From: Halorubrum sodomense
GTDB lineage: Archaea; Halobacteriota; Halobacteria; Halobacteriales; Haloferacaceae
Direction: 5' to 3'
NCBI RefSeq assembly: GCF_900111935.1
Contig: NZ_FOYN01000003.1
Span: forward strand, 62,001-126,000
Length of the DNA: 64,000 nt
Shown here: positions 24,586 through 33,831 of the stretch, one piece after another
How positions within the stretch are numbered: position 1 is the stretch's first letter
How the letters are laid out: every line of letters begins with the position of its first letter
Notes under the pieces: generated by a model
Seen by the model: the letters and a program-made list of their open reading frames with translations, nothing else
The model's database searches: none
What the model was told of the DNA's origin: nothing
Program-made: the position numbers and the translations under genes

Positions 24586-27084
24586 GTGACCGCCGCGCAC
24601 CGGCTGATCGAGGCGATCGACCGCGTCGTCACGGAGCGCCCGCTGGCGGTTCTGGCGGTCTTCCTCGTCGTCACCGTCGCGTTCGCGGGCGGGCTGACCG
24701 GTATCGAGACGACCGCGGGCGCGGACCAGTTTACCCAGGACATCCCGGCTCAGCGGGCGCTCGACGATATCGAGGAGGAGTTCGAGACGTCGATCGGCGG
24801 CTCCGCGACCTCGGCGCAGATTATCGTCTCCGACGACAACGTCCTCTCCCGCGAGGCGCTGGTCCGGATCTTGGAGACGCAACACCGGTTGGAGTCGCGG
24901 TCGACGCTCCGGGTCGCGTCGACGTCCAGTCACGCGGACGCGATCGCTCGACGGTTGGATCCGACCGCCGCGAGCGCGGCCGAGCGGCGCGACGCCGTCG
25001 TCGAGGCGACGCCCGCGGAACTGCGGACGGCCATCGCGGACGCCGACGCGGCCGGGGCGATCGCGGCGCAGGTATCCGTCGACTACAACCCCACCGCACA
25101 GACCGCCGACACCGCGATCGTGGGGATCTCCTACGACCTTCCGGACGCGGCGACGACGGCCCGGGTGACGGAGCTTCAGACCCGTAGCGTCGAGGTCGTC
25201 GACTCCGTTCCGGGCAACGTCGCCGGCGAGAACGCGATCCTCTTCGGGGACGGCGTCCTCCAGTCCGAGATCACCGCGCTGTTGACCGACACCGCGATCA
25301 TCGTCTTCCCGGCGGCGCTCATCCTGATCGTCGGCTTCCTGATCTTCGCCTACCGCGACCCGATCGACATGGCGATCGGGATCTCGGCGCTGCTGATCTC
25401 GCTGCTCTGGACCTTCGGGTTCATGGGGTACGCCGGGATCCCGTTCTCCGACTCGCTCGTGACGGTGTTCCCGCTGCTGCTCGCGGTCGGGATCGACTTC
25501 GGGATCCACATCGTCAACCGCTACCGCGAGGAGCGGGCGACCGGGACCGGGATCGAGCGGTCGATGCGGACCACGACCGACCAGCTGCTCATCGCCTTCC
25601 TGCTGGTGACGATCACCACGGTGTTCGGGCTCGTCTCAAACGTCGTGAGCCCGTTCGACCCCAACCGCGACTTCGGGATCGTCGCGGCCGCCGGGATCAC
25701 GTTCACGCTGATCATCTTCGGGGTCTTCCTCCCGGCCGCGAAGGTGCTCTCCGACCGGTGGCGCGAGCGGCTGTCGGTTCCGACGTTCGGGACGAGCGCG
25801 CTCGGCGCCGGCGGCTCGCGGCTCGCTCGACTCCTCCACGTCGGCGTCGACCTCTCCCGGATCGCCCCGGTCGCGGTCGTCGCCCTCCTCCTCGTCGGGG
25901 GCGCGGTCGGCGGCGCCTACGGCACCGGCGTGAACACGGAGTTCTCGGAGGAGGCGTTCTTCCCGGAGCAAGACCGGCTGGAGAGGTACGCGGACCTCCC
26001 GGAGCCGTTCGCGCCGACGGAGTACACGTTCCTCGACGTGTTGACGCTGTTCGAAGAGGAGTTCGATCAGGACTTCGTGGGGTCGGTGACGCTGTACGTC
26101 GACCAGTCGGTCAGGGACGACGACGCCCTGGAACTGATCGACCGGACCACGCGGAATCCGCCGGACACCTTCGCGACGACCGACGAGCGCCGCGCACAGG
26201 CGACGAGCGTCGTCACCGTGATCGAGGACCGCGCGTCGCGGGACCCCGAGTTCGCCGCGCTGGTCGAGCGCAACGACCGCCTCGGCAACGGTGTGCCCGA
26301 CCGGAACGTCGACGAGGTGTACGACGCCCTTCTGGACTCCCCAGCGAGGGATCGCGCCCGGAGCTACGTGGCGGCCGACCGCGGCAGCGCGCGCATCGAC
26401 TACACGATCCGGCCGGGCGTCGACGACTCGGAGGCCGTCGCGGACGTTCGCGCCCTCGCCGAGCGCACGCCGCTCGAGGCCGTGCCGACCGGCTCCCTCG
26501 TCGTCAACCAGGCCGTGATCGACCTGCTGACGGAGTCGGCGATCCGGAGCCTCTTCGCCGCGTTCGGACTCACGGCGCTGTTCTTAGCGCTGTCGTACGC
26601 GTACCTCGAGGGGAGGACGGTCTACGGCCTGTTAAATCTCGTTCCCGTCCTCGTCACGGTCGGCCTGCTCGTCGGATCGATGCGGCTGTTCGACATTCCG
26701 CTGACGCCGATCAACGCACCGATCCTCTCGGTCTCGATCGGACTCGGCGTCGACTACACCGTCCACTTCGTCCATCGGTTCGTCGACGAGTACAAGGCGG
26801 GGCTCCCGATCGACGAGGCGCTCGATGTCACCATCGCCGGGACGGGCGGCGCGCTCACCGGGAGCATGCTCACGACGGTCTCCGGGCTCGGCGTCCTGTG
26901 GCTCGCGGTGATCCCCCTGCTGCGGGACTTCGGCGTCCTGCTCGCGCTGGGCGTGTTCTACGCGTACCTCTGTTCTATCCTGTTGGTTCCGTCGCTGGTC
27001 GTCGTGTGGGACCGGTACGGGGCGTTCGTGGGGCTCGGTCTCGACGACGGGCTCCGCGGGGCCGACGCCGACGGCGGGCGCTAG
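24586..27084 (+). CDS. RND/MMPL-family transporter
   Basis: 832 residues from a GTG at 24586. Duplicated RND layout: TM1 (LAVLAVFLVVTVAFAGGL, about 20-37), an external domain, then a five-helix SSD-like bundle (about 240-390: AALILIVGFLIFAYRDPID, VFPLLLAVGIDFGIHIVNRY). The second half repeats this, with SIGLGVDYTVHFVHRFVDEY and GVFYAYLCSILLVPSLVVV. The GIDFGIH and GVDYTVH motifs carry the proton-relay Asp residues of MMPL proteins. It exports lipids, pigments or drugs; the substrate is unknown. The GTG is the only start codon after the preceding stop in this frame. Confidence 0.9.
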   Translation: MTAAHRLIEAIDRVVTERPLAVLAVFLVVTVAFAGGLTGIETTAGADQFTQDIPAQRALDDIEEEFETSIGGSATSAQIIVSDDNVLSREALVRILETQHRLESRSTLRVASTSSHADAIARRLDPTAASAAERRDAVVEATPAELRTAIADADAAGAIAAQVSVDYNPTAQTADTAIVGISYDLPDAATTARVTELQTRSVEVVDSVPGNVAGENAILFGDGVLQSEITALLTDTAIIVFPAALILIVGFLIFAYRDPIDMAIGISALLISLLWTFGFMGYAGIPFSDSLVTVFPLLLAVGIDFGIHIVNRYREERATGTGIERSMRTTTDQLLIAFLLVTITTVFGLVSNVVSPFDPNRDFGIVAAAGITFTLIIFGVFLPAAKVLSDRWRERLSVPTFGTSALGAGGSRLARLLHVGVDLSRIAPVAVVALLLVGGAVGGAYGTGVNTEFSEEAFFPEQDRLERYADLPEPFAPTEYTFLDVLTLFEEEFDQDFVGSVTLYVDQSVRDDDALELIDRTTRNPPDTFATTDERRAQATSVVTVIEDRASRDPEFAALVERNDRLGNGVPDRNVDEVYDALLDSPARDRARSYVAADRGSARIDYTIRPGVDDSEAVADVRALAERTPLEAVPTGSLVVNQAVIDLLTESAIRSLFAAFGLTALFLALSYAYLEGRTVYGLLNLVPVLVTVGLLVGSMRLFDIPLTPINAPILSVSIGLGVDYTVHFVHRFVDEYKAGLPIDEALDVTIAGTGGALTGSMLTTVSGLGVLWLAVIPLLRDFGVLLALGVFYAYLCSILLVPSLVVVWDRYGAFVGLGLDDGLRGADADGGR

Positions 27085-27170
27085 GGATCGGACGCGTTTC
27101 GACCGGCGTGAACCTCGACAGCGCGTCGGGCCGGATCAGCCGACGACGCCGGCGACCGGTCGGACGCGGG

Positions 27171-27626
27171 TCAGCCGACGACGCCGAAGATCAGCTGGAC
27201 GGTGATGAGGACGAGGCCCGCGGCGCCGGTCGCGAGGGATCCGACGGCGACGCCCTGGGCGTTTCCGAGTCCGCGGCTCCGCGTCGCGAAGTACGCGCCG
27301 AGGAAGACGAAACCGATGAGGAGGAGTGCGACGGCCAGGTACGCGACGGTCACCAGTGTGCCGGCGATCCCCGTCGGGATGCCGAAGCTGCCGACGCCGA
27401 GGAGGATACTCCCGCCGACGAGAACGGTGATACCGACGAACGAGACCGCCCACACGACCGGCGTCCGGACGACCTCGCTGAGCGCCGTGACGACCGCCTC
27501 GTAGCGTCCGCCCGCCTCGTCCCGACCGGGCGCGGTTCGCTTTCCCCCGACCTCGGCGACTGCGATGAACGTGGTGACGACGAGTAGGCCCATCAGACCC
27601 GTGCTCAAGAGGGTGAGTGATGTCAT
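27171..27626 (-). CDS. Four-helix membrane protein near the oxidase genes
   Basis: 151 residues with four hydrophobic helices: TLLSTGLMGLLVVTTFIAV, VVWAVSFVGITVLVGGSILL, GTLVTVAYLAVALLLIGFVF and AAGLVLITVQLIFGVVG. A basic-acidic loop lies after helix 1. It is divergent from coxB, 214 nt away, which hints at a link to the oxidase, but I recognise no family. A 16-bp copy of its 3' end (codons for GVVG and the stop) is duplicated 35 bp downstream. Confidence 0.7.
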   Translation of the reverse strand: MTSLTLLSTGLMGLLVVTTFIAVAEVGGKRTAPGRDEAGGRYEAVVTALSEVVRTPVVWAVSFVGITVLVGGSILLGVGSFGIPTGIAGTLVTVAYLAVALLLIGFVFLGAYFATRSRGLGNAQGVAVGSLATGAAGLVLITVQLIFGVVG

Positions 27627-27840
27627 GGATATCCGTTGTTAAGGCCTCCGTTCGCGCGTACAAATACCCTTCGACGCACGGGGTTCCTCGCCCAACGCCC
27701 CCGCCCGGCCGCTCCGATCGACCGCGCCGCGAGCCTCCTTCAGGAGATCGAAGGCGGCCTCGACCGTCCGACCGACCGCTTCGCTACACAAGAGATAAGT
27801 GTGCCATCGCTAAGGGAGAGACAAGAGCAGACAGACGAAC

Positions 27841-28611
27841 ATGATAGACCCAGTTATCCTACAACAGGGGAGCGACTGGCGCGCACAGGCGGAGGTCTTC
27901 GAGGAGATCTTCTTCGTCTTCCTCGCGCTCGGTACCCTCGTCGGCACCATCGTCGTGGCGTACACGCTGTGGAACGTGTACAAGTACCGCGACGACGGTG
28001 ACCGGTCGGACGAGGAGTTCGACGCGCCGGTCGTCGGCGAGCTCCCAACGGGACAGGGCGGTCCGAAAGCGAAGAAGCTCTTCCTCTCGTTCGGGTTGAG
28101 CGCGATCGTCGTCATCAGCCTCGTCGTCTACGCGTACGGGCTACTCCTCTACGTCGAACAGGGACCCGATACCGGCGACGAAGGGAACATCGAGATCACC
28201 GTCGAGGGCTACCAGTACGGCTGGGCGTACGAGTATCCGAACGGCCACACCGAGCGGGGCGAACTGATCGTGCCGGCCGACCACCGGATCAACCTCAACA
28301 TCACGTCGAGAGACGTCTGGCACAACTTCGGCTCATCGCGGTTACGGATAAAATCCGACGCCATCCCCGGAGAGTACAGTCAGACCTGGTTCTCCGTGAG
28401 TTCCGAGACGGTCCGAGAACAGGGCGGTAACGCGACGTACCTCGTCCAGTGCTTCGAGCTGTGCGGTCCCGGGCACTCCGCGATGAAAGGCCAGATCACC
28501 GTCCTCCCGCAAGACGAGTGGGAGGAGTGGTACGCTAACACCGGTAACGGCTCCGCGAGCGCCAGTATCCGAGGCTCCGGAGTCGCCGCGCCCAGCGGGG
28601 TGAGCGCATGA
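27841..28611 (+). CDS. coxB: Cytochrome c oxidase subunit II
   Basis: 256 residues: two transmembrane helices (about 25-43 and 84-104), then an external cupredoxin domain. All CuA ligands are present: His161 in DVWHNF and Cys204, Glu206, Cys208, His212 and Met215 in the QCFELCGPGHSAM segment. VEGYQYGWAYEYPNG is the aromatic electron-entry patch. It accepts electrons from a soluble or membrane donor, in haloarchaea probably halocyanin, and passes them to subunit I. It overlaps the next gene by ATGA (28608-28611). Confidence 0.97.
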   Translation: MIDPVILQQGSDWRAQAEVFEEIFFVFLALGTLVGTIVVAYTLWNVYKYRDDGDRSDEEFDAPVVGELPTGQGGPKAKKLFLSFGLSAIVVISLVVYAYGLLLYVEQGPDTGDEGNIEITVEGYQYGWAYEYPNGHTERGELIVPADHRINLNITSRDVWHNFGSSRLRIKSDAIPGEYSQTWFSVSSETVREQGGNATYLVQCFELCGPGHSAMKGQITVLPQDEWEEWYANTGNGSASASIRGSGVAAPSGVSA

Positions 28612-31106
28612 GCGAACTCCCGCCGACGACTTCGGTCAAGCGCTGGCTCGTCACGACCAATCACAAGGACATCGGTATCCTCTACACGATCACCGCGCTG
28701 TTCTTCCTGCTGTTCGGCGGCGTGATGGCGCTGCTCATCCGCCTCCAGCTGTGGGACCCGACGAGCCAGATCCTCTCCGGACTGGCGTACAACGAGGCCG
28801 TCACCGCTCACGGACTGATAATGGTGTTCTGGTTCCTCTCGCCGTTCGCGTTCGGGTTCGCGAACTACTTCGTGCCGCTTCAGATCGGCGCGGACGACCT
28901 CGCGTTCCCGCGGCTCAACGCCCTGTCCTACTGGCTGTACCTGTTCTCGGGCGTCCTGCTCGCGATCAGCTTCTTCCAGGGCGGCACGCTCTCGGCGGGG
29001 TGGACGATCTACGCCCCGCTCAACGTGCCGATGTACACACCGAGTATCGGGTCCACCGGCGCGGTGCTCGCGCTCGCGATGTTCGTTACCGGCACGACCG
29101 CGTCGACGGTGAACTTCCTCACGTCCATCCACCACTCCCGCGCTGAGGGGATGGGGATCATGGACATGCCGATGTTCACCTGGTCGATGCTCACGACCGT
29201 GTGGATGATGCTGTTCGCGTTCGCCGCGCTGCTCGCGGTCGGACTCATCCTCGCGGCCGACCGCGTCCTCGGGAGCGTCTACTTCTCGGCGACCGAAGGC
29301 GGGTCCCTGCTGTGGGGCCACCTGTTCTGGTTCTTCGGCCATCCGGAGGTGTACATCGTCTTCTTCCCGGCGCTCGGCGTCATGTTGGAGCTGTTCCAGA
29401 CGTTCTCCGGGCGCCGCCTCGTCGGCAGGAAGTGGGTGATCATCTCCATCTGTCTGATCGCCGTCCAGTCGTTCCTCGTGTGGATGCACCACATGTTCCT
29501 GACGACGATCAACCTTGAGATCAAGACGCTGATGATGGCGACGACCATCGGCATCTCACTGCCCTTCGACCTGGTCGTCTTCGCGCTGATCTACACGTTA
29601 ATCAAGGGACGGATACAGTTCACGACGCCGTTCCTGTTCGCGTTCGGCGCGCTGCTGCTGTTCATCCTCGGCGGGATTACTGGCGTCTTCCTCGGCGCCA
29701 TCGTGCTCGACTACCAGTTCCGCGGCACGTACTGGGTGGTCGCGCACTTCCACTACGTGATGTTCGGCGGCGCGACGGCGCTGTTCGGCGGGGCCTACTA
29801 CTGGTTCCCGAAGATCACGGGGAAGATGTACGACGAGTTCCTCGGGAAGCTCCACTTCGCGATCTTCTTTATCAGCTTCAACATGGTGTACTTCTCGATG
29901 TTCCTCGGCTGGGAGACCCCCCGCCGGGTGTTCGAGTACAACCCCGAGTTCCAGATCTACCACCAGTTCGGGACGATCGGCGCGTTCGTGCTCGGGCTGT
30001 CCTTCTTCATCATGTTCTACAACTTCGCGAAGTCCTACGTCTCCGGCGAGCCCGCCGGCGCCAACCCGTGGGACTACTCGCGCACGGCGGAGTGGGCGGT
30101 CTCCTCGCCCCCGCCGCTCGAGAACTGGCCGAACCGGCCGTCGTACGCCTCCGGGAAACTGGAGTTCGTGAAGGACTACGTGCCTGACGGCGGGCCCGCG
30201 ATGCGGACCGACGACAACGGCGACGTCGCCACCGACGGCGGCGACAGCCACTCGGCGCACATCTCGGAGTACCCCTACTGGGACAAACACCCGAGCCACG
30301 CGAGCATCTGGCCGCTCGCGCTCTCGCTGGCGCTCGGAATCACGCTGTTCGGCTTCTCCGGCTTCGCTGACGCGGTCACCGTCCAACTGGGCGAGACGGC
30401 GATGCAGAGCAACGTCGTCATCTCGAACGCGCTCTACCCGGTCGCGATCGTCGTGGGGCTCGTCGGCCTCCTCTACACCGGGGTGAAGTGGGGCCTCGAA
30501 GACTTCTACGCGCCCCCGACCGAGTTCGCCGAGCGCTGGCCGTTCGACGGCGTCGAGAAGGTGAAGCTGGGGATGTGGTTCTTCCTGGCCTCCGACGTGA
30601 TCGTCTTCGGCGCGTTCATCTCGGCGGCCGTCTTCGTCCGCTACAACGCGGGCTGGATGACGTGGTCGCCGCTGACCGAGTCGCTGCCGGGACTGATCAA
30701 CACCTTCGTGCTGATCACGTCGTCGTTCACCGTGATCCTCGCGCTGGTCGCCGCTCGCCGGAAGAGCCGGCAGGGCCTCCTGGCGACGCTGGGGGCGACC
30801 ATCCTGCTCGGGTTCACGTTCATGGGGATCAAGCTGTGGGAGTGGAACCACGAGATCTTCGACCGCGGCGTGACGATCTCCGCGAACGCCCACGGCGACC
30901 CGATTCAGGCGTCGATCTACTACGTGACCACGGGGCTCCACGGGATCCACGTGCTGCTGGGGTTAGTGATCGCCATCTTCCTGTTCGTCAGGGCGTACCA
31001 GGGCCACTACCTGGACGACGAGCGGCCGATCGAGTACTTCGGCCTCTACTGGCACTTCGTGGACATCGTCTGGGTGTTCATCTTCCCGCTGTTCTACCTC
31101 TTCTGA
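28608..31106 (+). CDS. coxA: Fused cytochrome c oxidase subunits I and III
   Basis: 832 residues. Residues 1 to about 510 are subunit I with all cofactor ligands: His68 (heme a), HPEVY at 245-249 (CuB and the His-Tyr crosslink), His294-His295 (CuB), and His380 and His382 in HFHY (heme a3 and heme a). A hydrophilic linker with IPYWDKHPSH-like sequence (EYPYWDKHPSH) follows. From about residue 640 the protein is subunit III: VKLGMWFFLASDVIVFGAF, KLWEWNHE, GLHGIHVLLGL and YWHFVDIVWVFIF. The terminal oxidase reduces oxygen and pumps protons. Start overlaps coxB by 4 nt. Confidence 0.97.
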   Translation: MSELPPTTSVKRWLVTTNHKDIGILYTITALFFLLFGGVMALLIRLQLWDPTSQILSGLAYNEAVTAHGLIMVFWFLSPFAFGFANYFVPLQIGADDLAFPRLNALSYWLYLFSGVLLAISFFQGGTLSAGWTIYAPLNVPMYTPSIGSTGAVLALAMFVTGTTASTVNFLTSIHHSRAEGMGIMDMPMFTWSMLTTVWMMLFAFAALLAVGLILAADRVLGSVYFSATEGGSLLWGHLFWFFGHPEVYIVFFPALGVMLELFQTFSGRRLVGRKWVIISICLIAVQSFLVWMHHMFLTTINLEIKTLMMATTIGISLPFDLVVFALIYTLIKGRIQFTTPFLFAFGALLLFILGGITGVFLGAIVLDYQFRGTYWVVAHFHYVMFGGATALFGGAYYWFPKITGKMYDEFLGKLHFAIFFISFNMVYFSMFLGWETPRRVFEYNPEFQIYHQFGTIGAFVLGLSFFIMFYNFAKSYVSGEPAGANPWDYSRTAEWAVSSPPPLENWPNRPSYASGKLEFVKDYVPDGGPAMRTDDNGDVATDGGDSHSAHISEYPYWDKHPSHASIWPLALSLALGITLFGFSGFADAVTVQLGETAMQSNVVISNALYPVAIVVGLVGLLYTGVKWGLEDFYAPPTEFAERWPFDGVEKVKLGMWFFLASDVIVFGAFISAAVFVRYNAGWMTWSPLTESLPGLINTFVLITSSFTVILALVAARRKSRQGLLATLGATILLGFTFMGIKLWEWNHEIFDRGVTISANAHGDPIQASIYYVTTGLHGIHVLLGLVIAIFLFVRAYQGHYLDDERPIEYFGLYWHFVDIVWVFIFPLFYLF

Positions 31107-31136
31107 GGTCCGGTTCGCGGTCGGTTTTTCGTTCGC

Positions 31137-31646
31137 TTACGCGTCGCCCTCACCGACCGGTTCCGCACACCACTGACAGAAGTCGAACGTCGGATCGGTC
31201 TCTTTCCCGCACTCCGGACAGCGCACGGTCCCGTTGTCGTCCGCCCTCCCCGCGGACGGCGCGTTCGGTTCCTCCGCCCTCCCCGCGGACGGCGCGTTCG
31301 GTTCCTCTGTCGTCCCGTGGCCGGCCGACTCCGTGCGGCCGGTCGCGCGGGTCTCCTCCCGCTCTCGCTCGTACTCGCGGTTGTTCCGGAGCGCGACGAC
31401 GTACGCGTCGATCACGCTCGCGCCGACGACCGCGGCGGCGGGCGCGACGTCCCGGACCGGCGGTGGGTTACCGGCGAGCGCGCCGGAGATTGCGGATTCG
31501 GGGACGAACACGAAGACCGCCGCCGTGACCGCCACGTACCAGCCGAGCGCCCGGGCCCACCGACGGAGATACGCGTGACCGAGTCCGGAGACGACGAGCG
31601 CGAGCAGGGCGGCGAGCCACGGTCGCCGGCGAGTGCGTTCCGACAT
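31137..31646 (-). CDS. Membrane protein with C-terminal zinc ribbon
   Basis: 169 residues. Two or three membrane helices occupy the first half (WLAALLALVVSGLGHAYLRRW, LGWYVAVTAAVFVFVP, APAAAVVGASVIDAYVV). A linker with two exact EEPNAPSAGRA units follows, coded by a 33-bp tandem repeat. The end is a zinc ribbon with CPECGKE and CQWCAE knuckles. The GLGHAYLRRWARALGW stretch resembles TM2/DUF-type proteins that often carry zinc ribbons. Function unknown; cytosolic zinc ribbon may recruit a partner to the membrane. Confidence 0.8.
   Translation of the reverse strand: MSERTRRRPWLAALLALVVSGLGHAYLRRWARALGWYVAVTAAVFVFVPESAISGALAGNPPPVRDVAPAAAVVGASVIDAYVVALRNNREYEREREETRATGRTESAGHGTTEEPNAPSAGRAEEPNAPSAGRADDNGTVRCPECGKETDPTFDFCQWCAEPVGEGDA
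31241..31306 (-). repeat. 33-bp tandem repeat, two copies
   Basis: Two direct copies starting at 31241 and 31274 encode the duplicated EEPNAPSAGRA linker of the zinc-ribbon membrane protein. Frame-neutral and near identical, so a recent duplication. Confidence 0.85.
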
Positions 31647-31725
31647 GGGCGGTCGTACGACCTCCCGCCCCGAGAAGCTACCCCTCTCTCGGAGCGTTTA
31701 TGTGCCGGACGGGCCGAATCCGGGT

Positions 31726-31866
31726 ATGTTCGGGTTGCCGTCCGGCGAGTTCCTCGGCGGAGTCGCATTCGCGGTGTTCGGCGTCGCGAGTTGGGGGATC
31801 GGCCTCGGCGTCGCGTACCTCCTGTACCGGCGGTGGCGCGGCGACGGACCGCGCGATAACGACTGA
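31726..31866 (+). CDS. 46-residue single-pass membrane protein
   Basis: Starts MFGLPSGEFLGGVAFAVFG and continues with one hydrophobic helix (VAFAVFGVASWGIGLGVAYLLY), then RRWRGDGPRDND. A GCGTTTATGTG TATA-like box lies about 28 nt before the ATG, ideal for a leaderless transcript. The small size and basic cytosolic tail are typical of haloarchaeal micro-proteins. Family not recognised. An upstream in-frame ATG would overlap the promoter. Confidence 0.65.
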   Translation: MFGLPSGEFLGGVAFAVFGVASWGIGLGVAYLLYRRWRGDGPRDND

Positions 31867-31961
31867 GACGGGGGCCTGGAAGCGACGAGCGCCTGCGTCG
31901 AGGTGGTCGACCCGACTTCCGGTTCGGCCACGCTTTTCACCTCGCTCGTCCGATCCCGCGT

Positions 31962-32954
31962 ATGACAGACACGGCGCTCGTCGTCGGCGGCACGCGATTC
32001 ATCGGCCGCCACACCGTCGCGGAACTGCTGGCGCACGACTACGAGGTCGCGATATTCAACCGGGGGAACCACGAGGACCCCTTTGCGGACGACGACCGCG
32101 TGACCCGCGTCGAGGGCGACCGGAAGGACGAGACCGCGCTGCGCGCGGCGAAGCTGTCGGTCGAACCGGACGTCGTGATCGACTGCGTCGCCTACCAGCC
32201 GGCCGACGTGGAGACCGCGACCGAGGTCTTCGCCGACGTCGACGGCTACGTGTACATCTCGTCGGGGTCCAGCTACGCCGCCGAGGAGATCCCCAAGCGC
32301 GAGGGCGAGACCCCGCTTGAGCCGTGTACCGACGAGCAGGCGACCGACGACTCTCACGAGACGTACGGCAACCGGAAGGCCGAGGGCGACCGCGCGGTGT
32401 TCGCGGCCGCCGAGGCGGGGGTTTCCGCGATGGCCGTCCGCCCGTGTATCGTCTACGGGCCGCACGACTACACGGAGCGGCTCGACTACTGGATCGACCG
32501 CGTGCTCACGCACGACCGCGTGGTCGTCCCCGGCGACGGGCAGAACCTCTGGCACCGGGCGTACGTCGAGGACGTCGCGAGCGCGCTGCGGATCGTCGCC
32601 GAGCGCGGCGAGCCGGGCGCGGCGTACAACGTCGGCGACCGGCGCGCACTCACCCTTCGGGAGACGGTGGAGACGGTCGCAGACGCCGCGGGCGTCGACT
32701 GCGAGGTCGTCACCGCGAGCGACGACGCGCTCGCGGCCGGCGGACTCGACGCCGGCGACTTCCCCCTCTACCGCGAGTACCCGCACCTGCTCGACACCTG
32801 TGCGCTCGCGGACCTCGGCTGGGAGTCGACCTCGGTCGACGAGGCGATGGCACGGACGGTCGAAGAGCACCGCGAGTCCGACCGCGACGGGAGCGAGTGG
32901 GACCCCGGCCGCGAGGCCGAAGAGCGCGTCATCGGCGTGAAGGAGACGCTCTGA
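31962..32954 (+). CDS. NAD-dependent epimerase/dehydratase family protein
   Basis: 330 residues, extended short-chain dehydrogenase fold. The dinucleotide motif is VVGGTRFIGRH (about 6-16). Active-site region: YISSGSSYA followed by YGNRKAEGD (Tyr and Lys separated by three). PCIVYGPHDYTERLDYWIDRV matches the CSP41/isoflavone-reductase-like branch rather than classical UDP-sugar epimerases. Substrate unknown. A CTTTTCACC box about 30 nt upstream supports the ATG at 31962. Confidence 0.9.
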   Translation: MTDTALVVGGTRFIGRHTVAELLAHDYEVAIFNRGNHEDPFADDDRVTRVEGDRKDETALRAAKLSVEPDVVIDCVAYQPADVETATEVFADVDGYVYISSGSSYAAEEIPKREGETPLEPCTDEQATDDSHETYGNRKAEGDRAVFAAAEAGVSAMAVRPCIVYGPHDYTERLDYWIDRVLTHDRVVVPGDGQNLWHRAYVEDVASALRIVAERGEPGAAYNVGDRRALTLRETVETVADAAGVDCEVVTASDDALAAGGLDAGDFPLYREYPHLLDTCALADLGWESTSVDEAMARTVEEHRESDRDGSEWDPGREAEERVIGVKETL

Positions 32955-32993
32955 GGCGGGAGGCATCTCCCCGCCCCGCGGGTCGAGCCGCGG

Positions 32994-33743
32994 TCAGTAC
33001 GCGGCGTCCCACCGCGCCGGCTTCCGCCGGTTCCCGCAGTCGCGACACTCCATCCGGTCCATGGTGTCTATCGCGATGTCGGTGCCCTCGCACTCGCCAC
33101 AGAGGTAGCCGTACCGGCGCTCGTGGTCCGGGTCGGCGTACGCGACGTAGAACGGGGCCTGGGAGCCGCGGTCGCTCTCGTCGAACGCGACGTGGACGGT
33201 CTCGCCGTCCTCGGTCTCGTAGGTCGCCTCGGAGATGCCCGTGAGGCGCCCGATCTGCTTCCGGTACTCCAGTTCCGCGAAGCTCTCGCCGCCGATGTCG
33301 ACGCCGCGCTCGCCGGCGAGTTCGTATCCCTCGCGCTCGTAGAACTCCGTTCCCGCCTCGTTGTCGGCGAGCACGCGGGCCTCGATACGGTCGACGTCGG
33401 CCGAGCGGAGCGCGGACTCGACGCGCTCGAGCAGCGCGGAGCCGATACCGGACCCCCTGTGGTCGGGGTGGACGTGGAGCCAGTCGATCTCGCCGACGCG
33501 CTCGCGTCGCCCGACGACGTAGCTCTCCGCGAACCCGACGACGACCCCGTCGACGAGGGCGACGGGGAACACCGCGTCGTCGTCGGTGATGTCGTCGCCG
33601 AGGTCGCCGGCGTCGTACCACTCCTCGACGGCCTCGTCCAACAGTCCCTCGTCGACGGCGTGTCCGTACGACGCCACGAGCGATTCCCGGGCGACCGATC
33701 GGACCGCGTCGACGTCTTCGGCGGTTGCGGCGCGTAGGTCCAT
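32994..33743 (-). CDS. GNAT N-acetyltransferase fused to a zinc ribbon
   Basis: 249 residues from the ATG at 33743. The GNAT domain (about 1-150) has motif A in DWLHVHPDHRGSGIGSALLERV with the acetyl-CoA loop, and motif B ARVLADNEAGTEFYEREGYE. The C-terminal about 90 residues contain VHVAFDESDRGSQAPFYVAYADPD and a zinc ribbon (YLCGECEGTDI, MECRDCGNRRK), resembling the haloarchaeal DUF5816 module. Substrate unknown; the ribbon may position a protein or RNA target. An in-frame upstream extension is basic and is not used. Confidence 0.88.
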   Translation of the reverse strand: MDLRAATAEDVDAVRSVARESLVASYGHAVDEGLLDEAVEEWYDAGDLGDDITDDDAVFPVALVDGVVVGFAESYVVGRRERVGEIDWLHVHPDHRGSGIGSALLERVESALRSADVDRIEARVLADNEAGTEFYEREGYELAGERGVDIGGESFAELEYRKQIGRLTGISEATYETEDGETVHVAFDESDRGSQAPFYVAYADPDHERRYGYLCGECEGTDIAIDTMDRMECRDCGNRRKPARWDAAY

Positions 33744-33831
33744 GTGAGCAAATTCCGCTCCGACTACAAAAAACTCGGTCGGATCCCGCACCGCCGGCGA
33801 CGACGGGGCCCTCTCGGCGGGTCGTCGAACC

